Assembly (NCBI RefSeq): GCF_000688295.1
Contig: NZ_JHZF01000020.1
Span: forward strand, 39,179 to 103,178
Length of the DNA: 64,000 bases
Source: Pseudooceanicola nanhaiensis DSM 18065
Lineage (GTDB): Bacteria; Pseudomonadota; Alphaproteobacteria; Rhodobacterales; Rhodobacteraceae
Reading direction: 5' to 3'
In this document: positions 37,830 to 46,509 of the stretch, in pieces
How positions within the stretch are numbered: the stretch's first letter is position 1
Layout: each line of letters begins with the position of its first letter
The notes under the pieces: model-generated
Told to the model about the DNA's origin: nothing
The model's database searches: none
What the model saw: only the letters and a program-made list of their open reading frames with translations
Made by a program: the position numbers and the translations under genes

Positions 37830-39026
37830 ATGGAAATGACCAAGTCGGAAGCCTTGACCGGGGTGCGCGTCTATGACGCCAGCCAGGGGGTCGCGGGCCC
37901 CCATGCCGCGATGCTGATGGCGCTGAACGGTGCCGACGTGATCAAGGTCGAACCGCCGGGCGGCGACTGGGGTCGGGTGCTGGGCCGTCGCGAGAATTTC
38001 CAGACCATCCACTTCTTTGCCTTCAACCGCGCAAAGCGGTCCATCGTCATCGACATGTCCCGCCCCGAGGGCCGTGACCTGAGCGCACAGCTGGCCGGGA
38101 CCTGCGACGTCTTCGTCGAAAGCTTCCGCCCCGGCGTCGCCAAGCGGATCGGGCTGGGCTACGACGTTCTGTCCAAGGACAATCCGGGGCTGGTCTATCT
38201 GTCCGTCTCGGGCTTTGGCCAGGTCGGGCCCTACCGCGAACGGCCCGGCGTCGACGGGCTGCTGCAGGCCTATTCCGGGATGATGATCATGAACGGGGGC
38301 GAGGGCCCGCCGTTCCGCCAGAACATCATCGCCATCGACATCATGACCGGCGTCTACGGCTTTTCCGCCATCTGCGCCGCCCTGATGCGCCGTGAAAAGA
38401 CGGGGCAGGGCAGTTATCTGGACGTCAACCTGATGCAGAGCGCCGCGGCCTTTCAGGCGGCCAAGATCATGGAATTCCACGACGAGGGCGGCAATCCGCC
38501 CCCGCTCTACACCCCCTCGGGCATCTTCGAGGCGTCCGACGGCCACATCCTCGTCAGCGCGATGCGGGATGCGCATTACACCGCGCTCTGCGACGTGGTC
38601 GGGCGCCCGGACCTCGCGACTTCGCCGCTCTACGCCGACATCCCGTCGCGCAATGCCAATGCCAAGAGCCTCGTGGCCGAACTGAAGGCCGAATTCGTCA
38701 AGCAGACCTCGGTCTTCTGGATCGAGCGGCTGCTGGCGGCGGGCGTCATGGCCGAGAAGGTGAACAGCTACGGCGACTGGCTGGAGGACGAACATGCGCA
38801 GGCGGTCAACGCCTACGAATGGGTCGACCATCCGGACTTCGGTCGCCTGCCGGTCGCGAACATTCCCGGCATCACACCCCTGCGCGACACGCAGGACCGC
38901 ACCACCGCGCCGGATCCGGGCCAGCACACCCGTGACATCCTCGGCGGTTTCGAGCTGTCCGACGACACGGTCGAAAAGCTCATCGCGGACGGCATCGTGC
39001 AGCAGCTGGACACTTCCGGCCGCTGA
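37830..39026 (+). CDS. Family III (CaiB/BaiF) CoA-transferase
   Basis: A 398-residue protein after GGGAGGG. Motifs: VRVYDASQGVAGPHAAMLM, GADVIKVEPPGGDWGRVLG and GVDGLLQAYSGMMI, with the Asp at the nucleophile position. It closes unit 3 behind the second TRAP transporter, so it may activate the acid that this transporter imports. Expression presumably depends on readthrough past the hairpin at 37788. Confidence 0.88.
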   Translation: MEMTKSEALTGVRVYDASQGVAGPHAAMLMALNGADVIKVEPPGGDWGRVLGRRENFQTIHFFAFNRAKRSIVIDMSRPEGRDLSAQLAGTCDVFVESFRPGVAKRIGLGYDVLSKDNPGLVYLSVSGFGQVGPYRERPGVDGLLQAYSGMMIMNGGEGPPFRQNIIAIDIMTGVYGFSAICAALMRREKTGQGSYLDVNLMQSAAAFQAAKIMEFHDEGGNPPPLYTPSGIFEASDGHILVSAMRDAHYTALCDVVGRPDLATSPLYADIPSRNANAKSLVAELKAEFVKQTSVFWIERLLAAGVMAEKVNSYGDWLEDEHAQAVNAYEWVDHPDFGRLPVANIPGITPLRDTQDRTTAPDPGQHTRDILGGFELSDDTVEKLIADGIVQQLDTSGR

Positions 39027-39175
39027 CACTCTCCCGGTCGGATCCCTTCCTCCCAATCGGGGTCCGGCCACGACACGTAAGCGCTACCTCCCAGCGTGAC
39101 GTGTTACTGCGTTCCCGCGTCGTTCGCCACGGCGGACCGCGGGGACGCTTTTTCCCTCCCTCCGATCCTTGGAAC

Positions 39176-39191
39176 TGGCACGGGAATTGCA
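39176..39191 (+). promoter_or_regulatory. Sigma54 -24/-12 promoter for unit 4
   Basis: TGGCACGGGAATTGCA: exact consensus in both boxes with GG-N10-GC spacing. The predicted start is near 39202, about 30 bases before the crotonase ATG at 39233. Confidence 0.92.
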
Positions 39192-39232
39192 CCTGTCCCA
39201 TCCGAAGAACGCGAAACCAGAGAGTAAGTCAG

Positions 39233-40015
39233 ATGTCCGCAGAGATCGCACAACCGACCGGTGAGGGCACCGTAAGCTGTGACATCTCGGGCGCCGTCGC
39301 CACGATCACGCTGCGCCGTCCCGACCGGCTGAACGCGCTGTCAGGCCACATGCGCGCCGCCTTCGGACGCGCACTGGACGAGGTCGAGGCGGCGGACGGC
39401 GTCCGCGTCGTGCTGATCCGCGGCGAGGGCCGGGCCTTCTGCGCGGGCGGCGATCTGGACAGTTTCCCTTCGACCGCCTTCGGTTGGCGCGCGCGGCTCA
39501 GGATCGCGCAGGACCATCACGCGCGGATGGTGCGCTCCGACCTGATTTTCGTCGCCGCCGTTCAGGGCGCGGCGGCAGGCGGCGGTGCGTCGCTGGCGCT
39601 GGCCTCGGACATCCTGGTAATGGCCGAGGGCGCCAAGATCGTCTTTCCCTTCGTCCGTCTGGGCCTCGTGCCGGACGGCGGCGCATCGGTGCTGCTAACG
39701 GCCAAGCTGGGCCCGGCACTGGCCGCCGACCTGCTGCTGAGCGGTGGCACCCTGACCGCCGCCGAGGCGAAACAGGCCGGGCTGACCCGCCGCGTGGTGC
39801 CCGATGCGGACCTCGCCGACGCGGCCGAGACGCTGGCCGCCGACCTGGCCGCGATGCCCGAAGGCGCGCTGGCGCTGACCAAGAACCTGATGCGCGGGGC
39901 ATGGGCCGACCGCATGCAGGCGAGCTTTGATCACGAGGTGGACGCGATGGCCCTTGCCGCCGGTCTGCCGGGACATGCCGCGGCGCTGGCCGCCGCAACC
40001 AAGAAGGGGCGCTGA
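39233..40015 (+). CDS. Enoyl-CoA hydratase/isomerase family protein, isomerase-like
   Basis: A 260-residue crotonase from ATG 39233 (the upstream open frame crosses the promoter). The oxyanion segment CAGGDLDSF is normal. Both hydratase glutamates are replaced (GGGASLAL and FPFVRLGL), while VPDGGASVLL keeps the Asp found in PaaG-type isomerases. Double-bond isomerisation or another crotonase reaction is more likely than hydration. First gene of unit 4. Confidence 0.82.
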   Translation: MSAEIAQPTGEGTVSCDISGAVATITLRRPDRLNALSGHMRAAFGRALDEVEAADGVRVVLIRGEGRAFCAGGDLDSFPSTAFGWRARLRIAQDHHARMVRSDLIFVAAVQGAAAGGGASLALASDILVMAEGAKIVFPFVRLGLVPDGGASVLLTAKLGPALAADLLLSGGTLTAAEAKQAGLTRRVVPDADLADAAETLAADLAAMPEGALALTKNLMRGAWADRMQASFDHEVDAMALAAGLPGHAAALAAATKKGR

Positions 40016-40049
40016 GCCTCGCAGGAATAGCGAAACTGGAGTTCGGAAT

Positions 40050-40877
40050 ATGGGAATGGACACGACCAAGACGATGTTTGCAGAGAATTGCCTCGCCGGA
40101 CGGGTGGCCTTCGTGACGGGTGGCGCATCTGGCATCGGGCTGGGCATTTCGCACACGCTTGCCGACGCAGGCGCCAAGGTCGTCGTCGCCAGCCGCAAGC
40201 TGGAGAACATCGAGAAGACCCGCGACGACATCATCGCCAAGGGCGGTCAGGCGCTGGCCATCCAATTGGACGTGCGCGACTACGACAGCGTGTCCCGCGC
40301 GGTGGAACAGACCGTGGCCGAGTTCGGCGGGCTGGACATCATGATCGCCAACGCCGCCGGCAACTTCGTCGCGCCGACCGCCGAAATGTCGGCGAACGCA
40401 TGGCGCACGGTGATCGACATCGACCTGAACGGCACGTTCCATTGCTGCCGCGCGGCCTATTCCGCGCTGAAGGCGTCGGAATTCGGCGGGCGGATCATCG
40501 CCATCTCGACCATGCGCGCGATGGAAGGCTGGCCGGGCTGCGCCCACGCAGGGGCCGCCAAGGCAGGGATCATGTCGCTGATGCGCAGCCTCGCGACGGA
40601 GTGGGGCCCGGACGGCATCCGCTGCAACACCGTGGCGCCCGGCCCGATCGACGGGACCGAGGGCGTGCGCCGCATCTACGAGGAAAAGGGGCGCCTCGCG
40701 ACCGAGATCGCATCGGTCCCGCTGGGCCGGATGGGTCAGGTTTCGGATATCGCCAACGCGATCGTCTACCTCGCCGGTCCGGGCGGCGACTACATCACCG
40801 GCACCGATCTGGTCGTCGACGGCGGTCGTGACCGCAAGCGCGTGGTCGTGTCGCAGAACGCACCGGCCGTGGCCTGA
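40050..40877 (+). CDS. 2,4-dienoyl-CoA reductase-like SDR
   Basis: A 275-residue SDR from ATG 40050. TGGASGIG near residue 24 binds the cofactor; the region NAAGNFVAPTAEMSANAWRT and HAGAAKAGI...LATEWGPDGIRCNTVAPGPIDGTEG matches the peroxisomal DECR2 type. The usual YxxxK Tyr is replaced, as in DECR enzymes, which keep only the Lys. It would reduce 2,4-dienoyl-CoA with NADPH, useful for unsaturated or ring-derived intermediates. It lies between two isomerase-like crotonases. Confidence 0.8.
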   Translation: MGMDTTKTMFAENCLAGRVAFVTGGASGIGLGISHTLADAGAKVVVASRKLENIEKTRDDIIAKGGQALAIQLDVRDYDSVSRAVEQTVAEFGGLDIMIANAAGNFVAPTAEMSANAWRTVIDIDLNGTFHCCRAAYSALKASEFGGRIIAISTMRAMEGWPGCAHAGAAKAGIMSLMRSLATEWGPDGIRCNTVAPGPIDGTEGVRRIYEEKGRLATEIASVPLGRMGQVSDIANAIVYLAGPGGDYITGTDLVVDGGRDRKRVVVSQNAPAVA

Positions 40878-40891
40878 GGAGGGGAAGAGAC

Positions 40892-41752
40892 ATGAGCGAA
40901 CTGATCCACGTCGAAACCGAACGCGACGGCCCGGTCCTGATCGTCCGGCTGGCCTATGAAAGCGCGCGCAACGCGCTGACCACGGAAATGCGCCGGTCGC
41001 TGCAGACCGTGCTGCGCGACATCGAGGAAGACCGGTCGATCCGGTCGATCTATCTCTGCGGCAAGGGCGAAAGCTTCTGCGCGGGCGGCGATCTGAACAT
41101 GCTCAAGGTTGCTTCGGCCCCCTGGGCCGTGCGCCGCCGGTTCCGCCACCTGAACACGGTGCTGCTGCCGCTGATGACGCTGGACCGCCCGGTGGTCTGC
41201 GGCGTGCAGGGCTACGCGGTCGGCGGCGGCATGGGGCTGGCCCTGACCGCCGACGTGATCGTCGCCGCCGAAAGCGCAAAGTTCATGGCCGGGTTCTTTC
41301 GCCTTGGCGCGGTCCCGGACATCATGACCATGTACACCCTGCCGCGCCTGATCGGCATGGCGCGGGCGCGCAATTTCCTGTTCGGCAACCAGACGATGGA
41401 CGCCAAGCAGGCGCATGACCTGGGCCTCGCGATGGAGGTCGTCCCCGACGCCGAGCTGCACGACCGCGGCCTCGCACTGGCCCGCAAGCTGGCCGAGGGC
41501 CCGGCCGAGGTCATGGGCCTCGCCAAGCAGATCATGCTGCGCACCTTCGAGAACGGGCTGGACGACATGTATCTCTACGAGGAGCTCGGGCAAGCGATGG
41601 CCATGTCGAGCGCCGAGTTCAAGGAGGGCCTCGGCGCGCTGGTCGAGAAGCGCAAGCCCGACTTCGTCGCCGCCGCCGCGGCCGACCCCGTTTCCAACGG
41701 CCTGCCGCCGTCGATTTCGCCTGATACCGCCAAGGAAGGACGCTCGTCATGA
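40892..41752 (+). CDS. Enoyl-CoA hydratase/isomerase family protein
   Basis: A 286-residue crotonase with CAGGDLNML oxyanion segment. Met replaces the first hydratase Glu (GGGMGLAL), and the second region reads GFFRLGAVPDIMTMYTLPRL with a PaaG-type Asp. It is probably an isomerase or has another crotonase reaction. A 20-residue C-terminal extension of low complexity ends SPDTAKEGRSS. Overlaps the DUF35 gene by 4 bases. Confidence 0.85.
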   Translation: MSELIHVETERDGPVLIVRLAYESARNALTTEMRRSLQTVLRDIEEDRSIRSIYLCGKGESFCAGGDLNMLKVASAPWAVRRRFRHLNTVLLPLMTLDRPVVCGVQGYAVGGGMGLALTADVIVAAESAKFMAGFFRLGAVPDIMTMYTLPRLIGMARARNFLFGNQTMDAKQAHDLGLAMEVVPDAELHDRGLALARKLAEGPAEVMGLAKQIMLRTFENGLDDMYLYEELGQAMAMSSAEFKEGLGALVEKRKPDFVAAAAADPVSNGLPPSISPDTAKEGRSS

Positions 41753-42150
41753 CCGCTTTGCTCGAACCGACCCGCAACGCAGACTCGCAGGAATTCTGGG
41801 ATGCGATGCAGCAGGAAAAGCTGCTGCTCCAGGAATGCGGCGACTGCGGCGCGCTGGATTTCATGCCGCGCCACATGTGCCCGGTCTGCTGGTCCCCGAA
41901 CCGCAAGTGGCGCGAGGCCTCGGGCGAGGGGACGGTGCATTCCTTCTCGATCGTGCGCCGCGCCTCGTCGCCCGCATTCGCGTCGCGCGTGCCCTACGTG
42001 GTCGTTCTTATCGACCTCGCCGAAGGGCCCCGGATGCCGTCCGCGCTGGTCGGAGACGACGCGCTGTCGGTGACGATCGGCGATCCGGTCCGGATGACGT
42101 TCGAAGCACGCGGCGAGGAAAAGCTCGCGGTCTTCGAACTGGCGAAGTGA
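41749..42150 (+). CDS. DUF35 / OB-fold acyl-CoA-binding protein with zinc ribbon
   Basis: A 133-residue protein with rubredoxin-like zinc ribbon CGDCGALDFMPRHMCPVC and an OB-fold (GEGTVHSFSIVRRA, VPYVVVLIDLAEGPRM). DUF35 proteins bind acyl-CoA and pair with thiolase-like enzymes, as in the Ltp2-ChsH2 steroid side-chain aldolase or archaeal HMG-CoA synthesis. Here its partner is probably the Cys-less thiolase-like protein at 43357, two genes downstream. Confidence 0.9.
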   Translation: MTALLEPTRNADSQEFWDAMQQEKLLLQECGDCGALDFMPRHMCPVCWSPNRKWREASGEGTVHSFSIVRRASSPAFASRVPYVVVLIDLAEGPRMPSALVGDDALSVTIGDPVRMTFEARGEEKLAVFELAK

Positions 42151-42157
42151 GGTCGCG

Positions 42158-43309
42158 ATGGATTTCTCACAGACCGAAACGGAGCGGCTGATCCAGGAAC
42201 AGACCGCCGCCTTCGTCGCGCGGCACTGTCCCCGCGACAAGGTCCGCAAATGGGACGAAGAGGGCGTCTTTCCCGAAGAGCTCTACCAGGAAATGGCACG
42301 CGCCGGTTACGTGGGCATGTTCGTGCCCGAGGCCTATGGCGGCACGGGCAACCCGATGGCCGAATGCGTGCTGGTCCTTCAGGAATTCGGGCGCATGTCC
42401 GTCGACCTGCCGACGCGGCTGGCGCTGCAGGCATGGGGCGCCGCGATCCTCGCCAATTCCGGCAGCAAGGCGCAGTGCGAAAGCTACCTGCCGCGCGTCG
42501 CCAGTGGCGAGGTCAAGCTGTCCTTCTCGCTGACGGAACCCGAGACCGGGTCGGATGCCGCGGGCCTCAAGACCCGCGCGGTGCGCGACGGGGATGACTG
42601 GGTGCTGAACGGGCAGAAGGTCTATTCCACCGGCGCCAAGGCCAAGGACAACGTGATGATCCTTGCCGCCCGCACCAACCCCGAGGCCAGCAAGCGCGAC
42701 GGCATCTCGCTGTTCCTCGTGCCGAACGACGCCCCCGGCGTCACGGTCACGCGGATGAAGACCGTGGGCCGCCACATCATCGGCACCAACGAGGTGTTCC
42801 TGTCCGACGTGCGCATCCCGGCGGATGCCGTGGTGGGCGAGGTGAACAAGGGCTGGGCGGCGATCACCGCGCATCTTGAGCGCGAACGGATCATGCTGGC
42901 CGCGAACTACATGGGCTGTGCCCTCTGCGCGCTCGGTGACGCGATCACATACGCGGGCGAACGGAACCAGTTCGGCCGACCGATCCGCGACTTCCAGGCG
43001 ATCAAGCACATGCTGGCCGAGATGACGACCGATGTCGAAGCGGGCCGATGGCTGACCCAGAACGCCGCGTGGCGCTACGACCAGGGGATGCCCTGCGCGA
43101 CCGAGGCAAGTATGGCCAAGCTGTTCGTGTCCGAGATGCTGGCACGGGTGACGACGCAGGGCATGCAGATCCTCGGCGGCGCCGCCTACACCTACGACCA
43201 CGACATGCAGCGCCACTGGCGCGATGCCCGCAACGGGACGGTCGGCGGCGGCACCTCTCAAATCCAGAAGGAACTCATCGGGCGGGATCTCGACCGGTGG
43301 GCCAGCTGA
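42158..43309 (+). CDS. Acyl-CoA dehydrogenase
   Basis: A 383-residue flavoprotein: SLTEPETGSDAAGLKT, YSTGAKAKDNVMILAA, ERNQFGRPIRDFQAIKHMLAEM. The position of the classical catalytic Glu reads GGGTSQIQ (Gly), while HLERERIML keeps a Glu at the alternative site used by isovaleryl-CoA-dehydrogenase types. This suggests a branched or bulky acyl substrate. Co-transcribed in unit 4. Confidence 0.9.
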   Translation: MDFSQTETERLIQEQTAAFVARHCPRDKVRKWDEEGVFPEELYQEMARAGYVGMFVPEAYGGTGNPMAECVLVLQEFGRMSVDLPTRLALQAWGAAILANSGSKAQCESYLPRVASGEVKLSFSLTEPETGSDAAGLKTRAVRDGDDWVLNGQKVYSTGAKAKDNVMILAARTNPEASKRDGISLFLVPNDAPGVTVTRMKTVGRHIIGTNEVFLSDVRIPADAVVGEVNKGWAAITAHLERERIMLAANYMGCALCALGDAITYAGERNQFGRPIRDFQAIKHMLAEMTTDVEAGRWLTQNAAWRYDQGMPCATEASMAKLFVSEMLARVTTQGMQILGGAAYTYDHDMQRHWRDARNGTVGGGTSQIQKELIGRDLDRWAS

Positions 43310-43356
43310 TTTCAGGCCGCGTGGCCGTGTTCGAATTGACAGGAAGGAACTGACAC

Positions 43357-44532
43357 ATGCCTGAAGGCACTCTGAGAAACTCCGTGGCGATCGTCGGCGT
43401 CGGCGAGTCCGACATCGGCAAGGTCCCCGGCATGACCGGGCTGGGCCTGAACGCGCAGGCGGCGATGCGGGCGCTCGAGGAAACCGGGCTGAAGCCGTCG
43501 GACATCGACGGCCTGCTGACCGCCTATTCCTTTACCGAGCCCTACTTCATGCTGGGCAGCGTGATGTGCGAATACCTCGGCATCAAGCCGCGGTTCAACG
43601 CATCGGTCATCGTTGGCGGCGGCTCGCCCGCCGTGATGCTCAAGCACGCGGCCGAGGCGATCGCCATGGGGCAGGCCGAGACGGTGCTGATCTGCGCCGG
43701 CGAGAACCGCGCGACGGGCACCAGCCGGGACGAGGCCGTGGCCGCCCTGCTGGCCGTAGGGCATCCCTATTACGAACAGCCCTACGGCTTTTCGATCCCC
43801 GCCTTCTACGCAATGATCGCGCAGCGCTACATGCACAAGTACGGCCTCAGCCGCGAGGATCTGGCGCATGTGCCCGCCGTGACCCGCGCCAACGCGCTGC
43901 TGCATCCGAACGCGCATATGAAGAAGCCGATCACGCCCGAGGACGTTCTGGCCTCCAAGCCGATCGCGGATCCGCTGCACATGCTGGACTGCTGCCTGAT
44001 CTCGGACGCGGGCGGCGCGATGATCGTGACCTCGCCGGAGCGGGCCAAGGACCTCAAGGGTCAGCCGATCTACCTGCACGGCATCGGCGAACACCACACG
44101 CACGAGCACCTGATGTGCGCCCCCAGCCTGACCGAGTTCGGCGCCAAGGAATCCAGCCGCATCGCCTATGACATGGCGGGCCTCGGGCCGCAGGACATGG
44201 ACTTTGCCGAGCTCTACGACTGCTTCAGCATCGTGCCGGTCCTCGAATTCGAGGAACTGGGCCTGGGCAAGGAAGGCGAGGGCATCGCGCACTGGACCTC
44301 CGGCGCGGCGAATGTCGGCGGTGCGCTGCCGATCAACACCCATGGCGGGATGCTGTCCCATGCCCATGCCGGTGCGGCGGGCGGCCTGTTCGGCATCGTC
44401 GAGGCGGTGCGCCAGCTGCGCGGCGGTCTGGGCGCGCGGCAGGTTGAAGGCGCCGAGGTGGGCATCGTCCACAACGAGGGCGGCATCCTGTCGTCGCATT
44501 GCACGCTGATCCTCGGCCGCGAACCGCGCTGA
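43357..44532 (+). CDS. SCP2-thiolase-like protein lacking the active-site Cys (retro-aldolase type)
   Basis: A 391-residue thiolase-fold protein. At the usual nucleophile position the sequence reads NASVIVGGGSPAVMLKHA with no Cys. The C-terminal half keeps MDFAELYDCFSI, NTHGGMLSHAHAGAAGG and HNEGGILSSHC. This is the pattern of SCP-x/Ltp2-like proteins; Ltp2 performs a retro-aldol cleavage instead of thiolysis and needs a DUF35 partner and a MaoC hydratase. Both are encoded nearby (41749 and 44572). The reaction is inferred, not proven. Confidence 0.8.
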   Translation: MPEGTLRNSVAIVGVGESDIGKVPGMTGLGLNAQAAMRALEETGLKPSDIDGLLTAYSFTEPYFMLGSVMCEYLGIKPRFNASVIVGGGSPAVMLKHAAEAIAMGQAETVLICAGENRATGTSRDEAVAALLAVGHPYYEQPYGFSIPAFYAMIAQRYMHKYGLSREDLAHVPAVTRANALLHPNAHMKKPITPEDVLASKPIADPLHMLDCCLISDAGGAMIVTSPERAKDLKGQPIYLHGIGEHHTHEHLMCAPSLTEFGAKESSRIAYDMAGLGPQDMDFAELYDCFSIVPVLEFEELGLGKEGEGIAHWTSGAANVGGALPINTHGGMLSHAHAGAAGGLFGIVEAVRQLRGGLGARQVEGAEVGIVHNEGGILSSHCTLILGREPR

Positions 44533-44571
44533 GCCGACACGCAGATACCATCACATCAAGGAGCAAATGAG

Positions 44572-45039
44572 ATGACGACCGAAGCCAAGCCGCGCGGCAA
44601 GTATTTCGAGGATTTCGAAGTGGGTGAGACCATGGTCAGCCCGGCGCGCACCATCACCTCGACCGACATCGTGAACTTCGCCTGCCTCAGCGGCGACTTC
44701 AATGAGGTGCACACCAACTTCGAATACGCCAAGACCACGCAGTTCGGCGAGCCGATCGCACACGGCCCGCTGGTCTATGCCGTCATGGGTGGCCTGCAAT
44801 ACGCCAGCGGCGTGAACGACGGCACCCTGCTGGCGCTTCTGCAGATCAACAACTGGAAGATGCTGCTGCCGGTTCTGCACGGCGACACCATCCGTCTGGA
44901 GCAGACCGTTCTGGACAAGAAGGAAACCAGCAAGCCGGACAAGGGTGTCATCACCCTCAAGCGGACCTGCCGGAACCAGCGCGGCGAAGCCGTGCAGGAG
45001 ATGGAAGCGACGCTGCTCTATCGCCGCCGCCCGCAGTAA
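44572..45039 (+). CDS. MaoC-family hydratase
   Basis: A 155-residue hot-dog protein with AAGGAG before the ATG. It has YFEDFEVGETMVSPARTIT, then the hydratase motif with Asp and His: FACLSGDFNEVHTNFEYA and GEPIAHGPLVYAVMGGL. It hydrates 2-enoyl-CoAs in the R-specific mode. Next to the thiolase-like and DUF35 genes it would make the tertiary or secondary alcohol cleaved by the aldolase. Confidence 0.92.
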   Translation: MTTEAKPRGKYFEDFEVGETMVSPARTITSTDIVNFACLSGDFNEVHTNFEYAKTTQFGEPIAHGPLVYAVMGGLQYASGVNDGTLLALLQINNWKMLLPVLHGDTIRLEQTVLDKKETSKPDKGVITLKRTCRNQRGEAVQEMEATLLYRRRPQ

Positions 45040-45069
45040 GACCGCGCAGACAAGAAGGGAGGAGCCCGC

Positions 45070-46227
45070 ATGCTCGACGGAATGGACAAGTTCGGACTGA
45101 CCGAAGACCAGAAGCTGATGCGGGACTCGCTCGGCAAGATGATCGGGCGGCTTCTGCCGCCCGACGTGGCCCTGCGCATGGACGAGGCGCGGGAATTCCC
45201 GGAAGAGGCCTATCAGGCGCTGGCTCGGGCCGGGTACATGGGTCTGCTCTACCCCGAGGAGAACGGCGGCCTCGGCGCCTCGATGGAGGATTTCACCTTC
45301 TTCATCGAGACGGTGGCCTACCACAACACGCAGCTCGCCTCGGCCTACCTGACCTCGGTCCTTTACGGCGGGCGTCACGTCCAGGTCGCGGGCACACCCG
45401 AACTGCGTGACGAGATCCTGCCGGGCATCATCGACGGCACCCGCAAGATGGCCTTCTGCCTGACCGAGCCGGACACCGGTTCCGACGCGGCCAGCATCAA
45501 GACGCGCGCCCGCGCGGATGGCGACGACTTCATCATTCACGGCCACAAGATGTACATCACCTGTGCGCATGTGGCGGACCAGCTGATCGTCGTGACCAAG
45601 ACCGACCCCGACTCCGGGCATCGCGGGATCACCATGTTCGTCGTTGACGCGAAGGCGCCCGGTGTGTCGATCACGCCGATGAAGACGCTCGGACGGCGGA
45701 CCATCCACGCCAACACCGTGACATTCGACTCTGTCCGCGTCCCGGCATACCGCATGCTGGGAACGATCAACGGGGGCTGGGGGCAGCTGATGCTGGGCCT
45801 GAACCTCGAACGGATCTGCCTGTCGGCCTCGGCGGTCGGCAACATGCAGCGGATCGTGGACTATGCCTCGGGCTATGCGCGCGAACGGGTGCAGTTCGGC
45901 CATCCGGTCTCGTCCTATCAGGCGGTTGCGCACAAGCTGGTGGACATGCAGATCATGACCGACGCCGGGCGCGGCCTGACCTATCGCGCGGCGCGTCTGC
46001 TGGACGCCGACGCGGACTGTTCGCAAGCGTCGGCTGTGGCCAAGATCTTCACCACCGAAAAGAACGTCCAGTGTGCCGACATGGGAATGCAGGTCATGGG
46101 CGGCGCCGGGTACAGCATGGACCACATGATGCAGATGTTCTGGCGCGATTCCCGCGTCGGCCCGATCGGCGGCGGCACGAACGAGATCCTTCGCAACGTC
46201 ATCGGCAAGCGCATGGGGCTGATGTAA
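45070..46227 (+). CDS. Acyl-CoA dehydrogenase
   Basis: A 385-residue flavoprotein with GGAG upstream. Motifs: CLTEPDTGSDAASIKT, YITCAHVADQLIVVTK, ERVQFGHPVSSYQAVAHKLVDM. The classical Glu position is Gly (IGGGTNEIL), while GLNLERICLSA has the alternative Glu, as in its neighbour at 42158. Last gene of unit 4, followed by a hairpin. Confidence 0.92.
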   Translation: MLDGMDKFGLTEDQKLMRDSLGKMIGRLLPPDVALRMDEAREFPEEAYQALARAGYMGLLYPEENGGLGASMEDFTFFIETVAYHNTQLASAYLTSVLYGGRHVQVAGTPELRDEILPGIIDGTRKMAFCLTEPDTGSDAASIKTRARADGDDFIIHGHKMYITCAHVADQLIVVTKTDPDSGHRGITMFVVDAKAPGVSITPMKTLGRRTIHANTVTFDSVRVPAYRMLGTINGGWGQLMLGLNLERICLSASAVGNMQRIVDYASGYARERVQFGHPVSSYQAVAHKLVDMQIMTDAGRGLTYRAARLLDADADCSQASAVAKIFTTEKNVQCADMGMQVMGGAGYSMDHMMQMFWRDSRVGPIGGGTNEILRNVIGKRMGLM

Positions 46228-46257
46228 CGGATCAGTTGGCATTTGACTTCGATCTGA

Positions 46258-46281
46258 GCGCGGGCGTCGTTTCGCCCGCGC
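46258..46281 (+). terminator. Terminator-like hairpin after unit 4
   Basis: GCGCGGGCG (46258-46266), loop TCGTTT, CGCCCGCGC (46273-46281), then CATCTATTTG. The stem is perfect and 30 bases after the stop; the T-run is weak. Confidence 0.7.
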
Positions 46282-46342
46282 CATCTATTTGTGATTGCGA
46301 TATTTTTTCAGATTTTTGACGTCCACCCGCCTTGCACATTTC

Positions 46343-46384
46343 TTGACCTAATTCAGCGAGTGGAATATTATTCAGCATGCAAGA
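46343..46384 (+). promoter_or_regulatory. Promoter with shared 42-bp box, upstream of ligase
   Basis: TTGACC, 17 bases, TATTAT gives a good sigma70-type promoter. It is embedded in a 42-base box that recurs with identical spacing at 52747 (shared blocks TTGAC, ATTCAG, GGAATA, TTCAGCA, GCAAGA). An ATTC-N8-GAAT dyad spans the spacer. It is a likely operator of the IclR regulator encoded at 51938. Confidence 0.65.
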
Positions 46385-46509
46385 ATCCGGCTGCGAGAGT
46401 CTTGAGCGCATGATTTCCCCCGCTTCCCGCGGTCGGCCGAACAACGGCGTGCGCGACTGAAGCCGCTGTGACCGAACACCCCGAAACCGCCAATCATCCG
46501 AGGACACGC

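Noticed and set aside
39233..46227. Unit 4 as a steroid degradation operon
   Set aside because: The thiolase-like/DUF35/MaoC group resembles the steroid side-chain module, but no ketosteroid dehydrogenase, Kst hydroxylase or HsaC-type genes occur in the window.
46326..46340. Possible fifth -24/-12 promoter before the ligase at 46510
   Set aside because: The TTGCA -12 part is present, but the -24 part reads GTCCACC without the invariant GG. A good sigma70-type promoter in the shared 42-base box lies just downstream.
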